From Hippasteria phrygiana (taxonomy: Eukaryota; Echinodermata; Asteroidea; Valvatida; Goniasteridae): DNA of 64,000 nt. A program made the translations under genes and the position numbers. Every line of letters begins with the position of its first letter. Position 1 is the first letter of the stretch. The notes under the pieces were generated by a model that did not search any database, was not told the origin of the DNA, and was given only the letters and a program-made list of their open reading frames with translations. This document shows, piece after piece, positions 55,699 to 64,000 of the stretch. The stretch covers positions 1 through 64,000 of the forward strand of contig JAZGUH010000199.1 in assembly GCA_037893225.1 (NCBI GenBank), given 5' to 3'.

Positions 55699-58600
55699 TC
55701 AACCACAAATCTGTCTCTTTTCGTGCAGAATTTGTAGATATAAGTCAGTCAGATTTGGCATGTCACCCAAAGCGGAGGCAATGTGTTTAAAATCTGAACT
55801 TTGCAAAGAGCACTCACTCAAGTTAAGCTTCTTTAGGTGCTGCATGAGGGGCAGGTAACAGGCCCAGCTGTCAGCCAATCCACCAAGTGCATCATTGTTG
55901 GAAAGGTTCAAGTCAGTCAGGTTGGGCATATCACCCACAGCCGATACAATGTGTTCAATATCTGCACTTTCCAATGAGCACCAACTCAAGTCAAGCTTCT
56001 TTAGGTGCTGCATGAGGGGCAGGTGACAGGCCCACATGTCAGCCAATCCACCCAGTGCACGGTTCCGGGAAAGGTCCAAGTCAGTCAGGTTGGGCATGTC
56101 ACCCACAGCCGATACAATGTTTTCAATATCAGCACTTTGCAATGAGCACCAACTGAAGTCAAGCTTCTTTAGGTGCTGCATGAGGGGCAGGTAACAGGCC
56201 CACCTGTCAGCCGAACTACCCAGTGCATTGTTGCCGTGAAGGTCCAAGTCAGTCAGGTTCGGTATGTCACCCACAGCCGAGGCAATGTGTTTAATATCTG
56301 CACATTGCAATGAGCATTGACTCAAGTTAAGCTTCTTTATGTGCTGCATGAAGGGCAGGTGACAGGCCCACCTGTCAGCCAATCCACTCAGTGCATCGTT
56401 TTTGGAAAGGTTCAATTCAGTCAGGTTGGGCATGTCACCCACAGCCGAGGCAATGTGTCCAATATCTGCACATTGCAATGAGCACAAAATCAATTCAAGA
56501 TTCTTTAGGTGCTTCATGAGGGGCAGGTAACAGGCCCACCTGTCAGCCGATCCACCCAGTGCATCGTTGCCGTGAAGGTCCAAGTCAGTCAGGTTCGGTA
56601 TGTCACCCACAGCCGGGGCAATGTGTTCAATATCTGCACTTTGCAATGAGCACCGTCTCAAGTTAAGCTTCATTAGGTACTGCATGAGGGGCAGGTGACA
56701 GGCCCACCTGTCAGCCAATCCACTCAGTGCATCGTTTTTGGAAAGGTTCAAGTCAGTCAGGTTGGGCATGTCACCCACAGCCGAGGCAATGTGTTCAATA
56801 TCTGCACATTGCAATGAGCACAAAATCAATTCAAGATTCTTTAGGTGCTTCATGAGGGGCAGGTAACAGGCCCACCTGTCAGCCGATCCACCCAGTGCAT
56901 CGTTGTCGTGAAGGTCCAAGTCAGTCAGGTTGGGTATGTCACCCACAGCCGAGGCAATGTGTTCAATATCTGCACTTTGCAATGAGCACCGTCTCAAGTT
57001 AAGCTTCATTAGGTACTGCATAAGGGGCAGGTGACAGGCCCACCTGTCAGCCAATCCACCCAGTGCATCGTTGTTGGAAAGGTTCAAGTCAGTCAGGTTG
57101 GGCATGTCACCCACAGCCGAGGCAATGTGCTCAATATCTGCGCACTGCACCAAGCAACGAGCTAGATTTAGCGTCTCACGGTTCTTCACGAGGGGCGACG
57201 ATACACACAGTGCAATGTTCACAGAAAGTAATAAATCATTATTTCTATATGATGGATTCCGTTCAACATCTAAACATGTCAAAGAGCAATGACCAAAGTC
57301 CAGATTTTTCAGGGGCTTCATGGTGAGAAAGTTACTGGCCGACGAATTTCCCGATTCACCAAGTGGATAAATGACGGAAAGTTTTAAATCAGTCAGATTG
57401 GGCATGTCGCGCACAGAAGAGGCAATATATTCAACTTCCGCATAGTGCAATAAGCACATTGTCAAGTCTATTTTCCTTAGGTGCTTCATGAGGGGCAGGT
57501 GACAGGCCCACCTGTCAGCCGATCCACCCAGTGCATCGTTGCCGTGAAGGTCCAAGTCAGTCAGGTTGGGCATGTCACCCACAGCCGAGGCAATGTGTTC
57601 AATATCTGCACTTTGCAATGAGCACCGTCTCAAGTTAAGCTTCATTAGGTACTGCATGAGGGGGAGGTGACAGGCCCACCTGTCAGCCAATCGACCCAGT
57701 GCATCGTTGCCGTGAAGGTCCAAGTCAGTCAGGTTGGGCATGTCACCCACAGCCGAGGCAATGTGCTCAATATCTGCGCACTGCAATAAGCAACTAGCTA
57801 GATTCAGCGTCTCACGGTTCTTCACGAGGGGCGACGATACACGCAGTGCAATGTTCACAGAAAGTAATAAATCATTATTTCTATATGATGGAATCCGTTC
57901 AACATCTAAACATGTCAAAGAGCAATGACCAAAGTCCAGATTTTTCAGGGGCTTCATGGTGAGAAAGTTACTGGCCGACGAATTTCCCGATTCACCAAGT
58001 GGATAAATGACGGAAAGTTTTAAATCAGTCAGATTGGGCATGTCACGCACAGAAGAGGCAATATATTCAACTTCCGCATAGTGCAATAAGCACATTGTCA
58101 AGTCTATTTTCCTTAGGTGCTTCATGAGGGGCAGGTGACAGGCCCACCTGTCAGCCGATCCACCCAGTGCATCGTTGCCGTGAAGGTCCAAGTCAGTCAG
58201 GTTGGGCATGTCACCCACAGCCGAGGCAATGTGCTCAATATCTACGCACTGCAATAAGCAACTAGCTAGATTCAGCGTCTCACGGTTCTTCACGAGGGGC
58301 GACGATACACACAGTGCAATGTTCACAGAAAGTAATAAATCATTATTTCTCGATGATGGAATCTGTTCAACATCTAAACATGTCAAAGAGCAATGACCAA
58401 AGTCCAGATTTTTCAGGGGCTTCATGGTGAGAAAGTTACTGGCCGACGAATTTCCCGATTCACCAAGTGGATAAATGACGGAAAGTTTTAAATCAGTCAG
58501 ATTGGGCATGTCACGCACAGAAGAGGCAATATATTCAACTTCTGCATAGTGCAATTGGCAATCTGATATGTCAATCATGTGGAGGTTGGGCAAGTGTTTC

Positions 58601-60416
58601 ACAAGAGGGGCCCATTTCTCAGCCTTACCCCCGAATGCTGCGCATTCACTAACGACTAGTTCGTTCAAGGATGTGCTGCATTTCAGTGACAGAAGGATGT
58701 GCGTTAGATCACCAATAGTTGATGGACAGCCAGATAGCGACAGTGACATGAGATTTGGCATTAAACTCAGATTCAAAGCTGAAAAACTGACAGAAGAAGA
58801 CACATCAAAAGAAATTACTTCAACTGGGGCCAAGAGTGCCTTACTGTTCTCATTGCAACAGGCTATTCTCATGAGGTAAATGAGACGGTGGAAATCATTC
58901 ATGTCATTGACTTTGATCTCAGGCGGGATTGTTAACTGCCCGTCACTACGTACTGGCGCATCACGTCCTTTTCTATAAGATCGGAGAAGCTCGTTAGCAA
59001 TAGAGGTAGTGCAGCTTTCATTGTCACCGCAACAGAAACGGAGGAGAAACTCGATAGATGTAAAATTCATCTCTGTGCGACACGTGTGATGCAAAATCTC
59101 CTTAAATTGGTCCTTTTTCAAGTGGAGTTTATATGGAACACGTGCTAATACCATCTTGTTTAAAATGTGAAGGCTCTGCCAGTATTTGGCTGCACAGTAT
59201 TCCTGCATTGTCTTGTGCATGAATTGTACGCTGTTCTGAGCGCTGAGGTTTTTGAAAACCCTCTGGCAGGTTAGGATGCCTGCCCTTAATGCTATGTTAA
59301 GCGCATTTGGTTTAAATTCATCTTTTTGAAACGAGAGTTTCAGCTCAGTATTTAAGAGTCCACTCAATGCAGTTTTTCCGATTGCAATCAGTGCTTTAGA
59401 TTTGTGTCTGTCGGATACCTTGGCCATTCTTGTAAACATGTAATCAACTGCCATGAAATAGAGGCGTGACAATGTTTCTGGAAACTTTTGTTGGTCTTTC
59501 CACAAAATACACATCCAAAGCAGCAGCATAGGGATTTTAGCCAAATCACGTAGCGTTTGCGAATCTTCAATGGCTTGAATAAGTTTCTTAGCACTTTCTG
59601 AATTGTTCTCGTCAAATTTATTGACATACTCCTTGACGTCACTTTGAGTAAACCCCAGAACCTCCACGTGTGTGCATGGATTCTGAACTAATGACTCGAC
59701 TGTGAGTTTGTCGAGATGCGAGGGGCGGGTTGTAATGCAGATGAAACATCCCCGGTGTCTTTGTCTTTTCAGTGCTTTAAGGATCGACCCGAATGAGGTC
59801 TTGTTAAGTGTTGTGGATCTCAACTCATCAAAACCATCCAATAGAATCATGACCTTATTCGGGTTTTGTTGGATACATGATTCAAGTGACTCTTTAGTTA
59901 TGTCTGAATCCTCATCGAGGAGTTGATCAAAAATGGCATCAATCAAATCAGAACTCTGGTCTAGGGGAAACATCTTCAAAGCAAAGACAAGGCTGTACTC
60001 TTGAAGGACTACGCTGGACTCTTCAGCCCAGTCAAATGCAATCTTATCAAAAATTGTTGATTTCCCTACACCTCCCGTGCCAAAGAAAATAAGCCGGTTA
60101 ATGAGATGCCCCGCCCTTGTCTTTGCTTGGAATAGTTTACCATACTCCGTGGAATTAATGGTTTCATGTCCGTCCTGGCCAGCGTCATATACCAGTTCGC
60201 CTTCCCTTATTGTTAGCTGCAATTTAGTGTATATAGATATGTGTCTTTGAGAGCCAGCAACATTTGGCAACAAGGGTACATAACTACCTGTTGTAGTGTA
60301 CCGTGTCTTTAAAACTGTTCTCATCTTGTCACAGACTTCTTGGTAGGGATTATGTGGCTCTTCAACTGGTTCTGAAACACGCGGTTGACTGGGTTGATCA
60401 TGTTGTTGCCCGCCTT
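55699..60416 (-). CDS. NACHT-LRR innate immune receptor (NLR-like), main exon
   Basis: One long exon after the acceptor ttctcaatag (60417-60418), phase 1, open to a stop at 55699; about 1,570 residues. Numbered from an in-frame Met at 60438: a linker (1-110), NACHT with Walker A GTGGVGKST (120-128), Walker B MILLDGFDEL (197-206) and ITTRPS (235-240), helical region with KIPMLLLWMC (301-310), and the NLR-typical FMHKTMQEYCAAKYW near 404. From about residue 540 to the end there are ribonuclease-inhibitor-type LRRs of 28 residues in pairs (HLKKLDLSWCSLESADIEHI, then NLTDLNLSNNDALGG). The gene would act as a cytosolic pathogen sensor that oligomerises through NACHT. The upstream exon with an effector domain (death, CARD or similar) was not found up to 64000. 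LRR copies are highly similar at DNA level. Confidence 0.9.
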
Positions 60417-60418
60417 CT

Positions 60419-61273
60419 ATTGAGAAAAGAGAAATCAATCATTAGTTACTCAACTGATACTGAATTGGGTCCGTGATTTGGTTTTTACTTCTTGGGTTAA
60501 AACATTCCATGTTGTACTTTGTTGGCAAACCTAGGGCGATTTCACAACGTTCTCCGACGCGTCGTAACTCCAGTTGCGATGCGTGACTTATAGCACGTCT
60601 AAACCATTTTACCAAACACACGAGCTGAACGCGTCGTTAGTAGACTGACAATCAGGGAAGTACGGTTACTGGTACACCATGGAAAGCATCTCCTTTAATG
60701 TTGGCTCTGAAACAGGTGCAGCAGAACACTTTTGAAAGTGGGCGGGGGCCAGTGGCGTAACTACGGCGGGCACGGGGGGCACGTGCCCCCCCCCCCCCCC
60801 CCACCGGAGGTCCGTGCCCCCCGGGTGCCCCCCCCCCCATTTGAAATTTCGAATTGCACACAAACAATACATCTGTTGCCATTCGGTGCCCCCCTTAAAC
60901 AATTGGTGCACCCCCAGGTCCCCCCCCCCTACAAATTCAACCCTAGTTACACCGCTGGGGGGGGGGGGGGGGGGGGGGGCATTTTTCCCAAATGGAAAAG
61001 GGGGAAGGGTGGCCCTCCTGCCCCCCCCCCCCCCCCGTTTCGCCGCCAATGCTCTGAAAAGAGCCAGTTGTGAGAGAAGATCTCGACGTTTCGGACAATG
61101 TATTACGATCGTCTTCCGGATAATAAATTTACTGAGACGTGTCTTTGGGTCGTAAGAACTTAGCTGTCTTTTCGAATCCACTTTAACGGGATGACAAGTA
61201 AATAATCAGGACCAAAAGCAGGTGATAATGCACGAGAAATTGCAATTGTTTGTGGCGAGATATTGAATCACAT
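60419..61273. other. 5' intron or flank of the NLR gene, G/C-rich repeats
   Basis: No effector-domain exon was recognised. It contains the inverted-repeat element at 60750-60957, a 23-G run at 60957-60979 and a 16-C run at 61021-61036. Confidence 0.45.
60750..60957. mobile_element. G/C-tract MITE with CAGTGGCGTAACTA ends
   Basis: Left cagtggcgtaactacgg and right ccctagttacaccgctg are inverted. Inside are 'ggggggcacgtgcccccc' and further C tracts. I know this terminus as common in metazoan repeats but cannot name the family. Target duplication is obscured by the flanking G runs. Confidence 0.55.
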
Positions 61274-62077
61274 CACTGATCTCTATATAAACTGGATAGC
61301 GCATCGGCTGTTCGAGTCGAAGCCCCAGTCCGCTATATTACCACACCCAATAAACAGGGTTACCAATCTGGCCCGGTATGATATGAATATCCGGCTCCAT
61401 AAATATCCGACTTTATACATGCATGCTTTGCAACACAACTGTGCTTCTATAATGAACACAATTTTTGAAAATGGCATAACCTTTAACCTCATCTCAAGCC
61501 TAACCCTAACCTTAACCCTATCTTAAGCACAAACCTTATTTCTCACCCTCATCCTCACCCTCACTCTTGTGTTTAACGTTTCTCATTATTTTGGTATATG
61601 GGGGCCTACTGATCATGCACAGTATATCCAACAAGTCAGATTTTCCGGGAGTCTGATATTCACGCGACACCGGGTGTACTTTTATCCTCGTTCTTTCTAC
61701 ATAGATAATCAAAGTTAAAATGCACTGGCATATCCAGTCCAGCGGGGGAGGGGGAGGTCTAGCGGGGGAGGGGGCGGTAGAGACCCCCCCCCCCCCCCCC
61801 CGCGACAGTTTTGCCCTTTCTTATTATATTTAATAAGCCACCCCGTCACAACTTTTGCCTTCCCCCGGGCGAATATAATTTGTCATCTTTTCGAAAAATG
61901 TGAAGCCAAAATGAAGTCACCTTTCCAACAAAATTTGCAATTTTGCCCCTCCCCTGGACCCAATAGCTGGATGCGCTCGTGGTAAAATGGGAGTGGTAAT
62001 ATGGCGGCTGCTGACATCAGTTGTTTGTACAGCACGCATGTCCAATGAGCTACCCAGTTTATGTCGAGCGATCAGTG
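61274..62077. mobile_element. hAT-like MITE, second copy, with its own insertion
   Basis: Left cactgatctctatataaact and right, complemented, cactgatcgctcgacataaa. Flanks aatcacat (61266-61273) and aattacat (62078-62085) match at 7 of 8 bases. Inner blocks ('tttatcctcgttctttctac', 'ggtaatatggcggctgctga') match the split copy at 4495-25249. It is interrupted by a 260-bp insertion at 61723-61982. Confidence 0.65.
61723..61982. mobile_element. 260-bp nested insertion with TAAAATG duplication
   Basis: taaaatg lies at 61716-61722 and again at 61983-61989. The ends cactggcatatccag and, complemented, ccacgagcgcatccag are loosely inverted. It contains an 18-C run and 'caaaatttgcaattttgccc'. A related copy is near 63090-63280. 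Confidence 0.6.
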
Positions 62078-62099
62078 AATTACATGTCAATGTCAGTGA

Positions 62100-62335
62100 C
62101 TGCTGTATATAAATTTGGATATTTGACTCCAGAATATGACATCAATGCGTCAAATTGTAAACTTTGCGGTTTATGTATCATTCTGGAGTCAAATATACTC
62201 GGAATGAGTGCGTCTGTTGCTCGATCACACACACATTTTGTTGAGTACACTTACGGTTTGGAATGGGGGTCCTATTTGAGGCCAAATTGGAAGCTATATT
62301 GCAGGTTATTGATTTTAGCATATGTTTTTTTTACT
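62100..62335 (+). repeat. Dispersed repeat family B, copy 1
   Basis: Contains a perfect 16-bp inverted repeat tatttgactccagaat (62120-62135) / attctggagtcaaata (62180-62195), then 'gtgcgtctgttgctcgatca' and 'attggaagctatattgcagg'. These last blocks recur in order at 63690-63825. Confidence 0.65.
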
Positions 62336-62535
62336 GAAAATGAGTGCCACTATGCACTTATATGCACTTATATAACAAACAACAATTGACAGCCTTAAAA
62401 GTGACGTGTTATTAAAACTCTTGACTTCTAGCAAGAAATGCGATCGATAGAATCATATTTGTTTAATAATGTTTTGTTTAAACTTAGGCCGAATGGGCTG
62501 CCTTCTATAAGAGAATCGATTATGTATTAGTTTAA

Positions 62536-62649
62536 TACAGGGGCGGATCCACGGGGGGGGGGTCGATCCCCCCCCCCCCCTCCCGCCGCTTTTAACATTT
62601 TGCGGGCGAAACATTTTGGGAGGCAATTTTTTGGGCAATTTTTTGGGCA
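62536..62649. repeat. G/C-tract interspersed repeat
   Basis: 'aggggcggatccacgggggg' runs into 'tcgatcc' and a C tract, then 'ttttgggcaattttttgggc', 'aaaa' as a short tandem. The same opening word pattern is common in marine invertebrate repeats. It borders the broken gypsy fragment. Confidence 0.4.
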
Positions 62650-63060
62650 AAAAAAACTTTTTTTAGCTGGCCATATTTTTCTTTTTTCGTCCAGAAAATA
62701 TTTGAAAAAACGGAGGGAAGCTTTTATCGACTGTAAAGTGGAAGAGCACCTGGTAGCTAGGATGTACTGATGCCCTGATTTAGCTTTGGGTAATGTTCCC
62801 AAGCAATCAGCAATGACTTGGCTGAATGGTTCATTCAAAGTGGGTATTGGCCTTAAAGGTGCTTCAGGTGGGTCCTGATTAGGCTTACCAACTAACTGAC
62901 AAGTATGACAAGTTTTGCAGTAAACAGTGACAGATTGTCTAAGATTAGGCCAATAAATATGATTACAATTAAGTGTCCAGCCATAGCAATGTCGTGTGCT
63001 AAATTCATATGACTCTGATAAGGTTTAGGAACACTTGATAAACCACTTGATAAACATTGC
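62650..63060 (-). pseudogene. Fragment of a Ty3/gypsy integrase
   Basis: Minus strand: PKPYQSHMNLAHDIAMAGHL (63030-62970, the His pair of the integrase zinc domain), a frame change, then NHIYWPNLRQSV, YCKTCHTCQLVGKPNQ (the Cys pair) and EPFSQVIADCLGTLPKAKSG with the first catalytic Asp. The core ends near 62690 without the second Asp or the Glu. It is a dead remnant of a different gypsy family from the one at 47.8-53.1 kb, interrupted on its upstream side by a C-rich repeat. Confidence 0.75.
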
Positions 63061-63089
63061 ACTCTTCATCAGCGGAGACACATGGTGGT

Positions 63090-63285
63090 CTCCACTTTTG
63101 AAAGCGCCACCATTTCACAACTGTTAAATACTCCCACTCCCCCCCCCCCCCCCCCCCCCCCCACGGGCGAAACAAAATTGTCACTTTTTCAGATATCTGG
63201 AGCCAAAATAATTGGGAGTCACCTTTTTCAACAAAATTTGCAATTTTGCCCCTCCCCCTCACTTGGACCCAAAACTGTTTCTTGT
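63090..63285. repeat. Second copy of the 61723-61982 insertion family
   Basis: A 24-C run (63139-63162) is followed by 'tctggagccaaaataattgg', 'cacctttttcaacaaaattt', 'gcaattttgcccctccccct' and 'ggaccc', matching 61880-61965. Confidence 0.6.
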
Positions 63286-63479
63286 TCAGACAGTGCATAC
63301 ATGCAACACAGCCATCGAAATGTGCGAAAAATCGCGCATACGTTGAGTTTTGTGAAATGTATTGCAGGACACGTCGCAGCTGCGATGAATCGCAGGGCAA
63401 GGACGAATCACAAAACTCGCAAGCCCTACGACACGTCGTAAGATTCGTGTTGTGAAAATGCCTTCCCTTCTTTACTTTG

Positions 63480-64000
63480 ATTTCTTTAATAGCTGGATCT
63501 AAAATATCTAATTGTTCTGATGTCACACACCACAGTCAGTGTTGGCCACGCTTCTCCAACACCAATGTAATTTTGCTGTAATAAAATTCTACAGAATATT
63601 AAACACGTGCATTGGCAACTGTCTGTTGGGAGGTTATAACCCTAATTGTATGAGCAACAGACGGAGTAATTCCGAGTATATTTAAGTCTAAAATATCACA
63701 TAAATGCGTCAAAATATTCGGAATGTGTGCGTCTGTTACTCGATCACACCTTTTCTATTACACTCACATTTTGAATGCTGGTCTTATTTGAGGAAAAATT
63801 GGAAACTATATTGTAGGTATCGATTTTCTCTATAGGGGATGGGGCAGGGGGACGTATGGGCTCCTGTGCTATAAGATAAATGCATGTACTAACGTAATAT
63901 TTGTTGTGCCAAATCCTTTCGGCCCATTTCCAACAAGGCTTCACACAATTTGTGTCTCGCTTCTTGCCCATTCTCCTGCCTATTCATCCAATCAACCAAC
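63480..64000. other. No gene seen; dispersed repeat family B, copy 2
   Basis: A copy of family B lies at about 63640-63835 ('gagcaacagacggagtaatt' and its near complement 'gaatgtgtgcgtctgttact', then 'aaattggaaactatattgta'). On the minus strand near 63450-63520 TSEQLDILDPAIKEIKVKK could be further gypsy pol remnant, but this is weak. Confidence 0.45.

Noticed and set aside
57063..58396. Plus-strand frames antisense to the NLR gene
   Set aside because: They mirror the tandem LRR repeats; no independent domain or splice structure.
61491..61526. Telomere-like ctaaccctaaccttaaccct near a MITE
   Set aside because: Only about three imperfect units in a locally C/T/A-rich stretch; too short to claim an interstitial telomere.

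Overview
The window is eukaryotic, most likely from the nuclear genome of a marine invertebrate. The reasons are genes split into short exons with GT/AG borders, long introns packed with nested transposons, frequent tacatgtaca-type microsatellites, many long G or C homopolymers, tRNA-derived SINEs, and a NACHT-LRR receptor of the kind that is expanded in echinoderms, amphioxus and other marine invertebrates. The sequence alone does not fix the species or even the phylum. Only a few host-like genes are present; most of the 64 kb is mobile or repetitive DNA.

Layout. 1-4.5 kb: no gene, one 290-bp foldback repeat and a decayed AACGTT-rich array. 4.5-25.25 kb: a small MITE (ends at 4495 and 25249, 7/8-matching 8-bp target duplication) that is split by a 20.5-kb insertion (4579-25093) with CCCAGCTAACACATT terminal inverted repeats. 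That insertion has a 156-bp satellite at its left end, a 264-bp satellite with a 1.76-kb higher-order repeat at its right end, and between them a six-exon minus-strand gene with a DUF4806-like domain whose introns hold SINEs, MITEs and palindromes. 25.7-35 kb: a plus-strand gene with three recognisable exons for a glycosyltransferase-like protein; a broken RecQ-like helicase fragment and an ATTCT-rich repeat lie in its introns. 35-40.8 kb: no convincing gene, several palindromes and a TTTGCT-rich DNA element. 40.8-45.4 kb: a complete piggyBac element with TTAA target sites and a two-exon transposase that is intact except for a frameshift in the C-terminal Cys-rich tail. 47.8-53.1 kb: a young Ty3/gypsy element with two LTRs on the minus strand, lacking protease, reverse transcriptase and RNase H but carrying an extra C-terminal C2HC zinc-finger module and two in-frame minisatellites. 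55.7-60.4 kb: a large minus-strand exon encoding a NACHT-LRR (NLR-like) innate immune receptor with tandemly amplified LRRs. 60.4-64 kb: nested MITEs, G/C-rich repeats and a broken gypsy integrase fragment.

How it fits together. The host-like genes (DUF4806 protein, glycosyltransferase-like protein, NLR) do not form a visible pathway. The shared theme is repeat-driven remodelling: satellites grow inside a transposon, minisatellites grow inside retrotransposon coding sequence, and the LRR exon of the immune receptor is built by the same kind of tandem duplication. The three standout observations are the 20-kb gene-bearing, satellite-ended nested element, the gypsy element with a fused zinc-finger tail, and a tiny palindromic element made of little more than its own inverted repeats, present in two copies with 5-bp target duplications.
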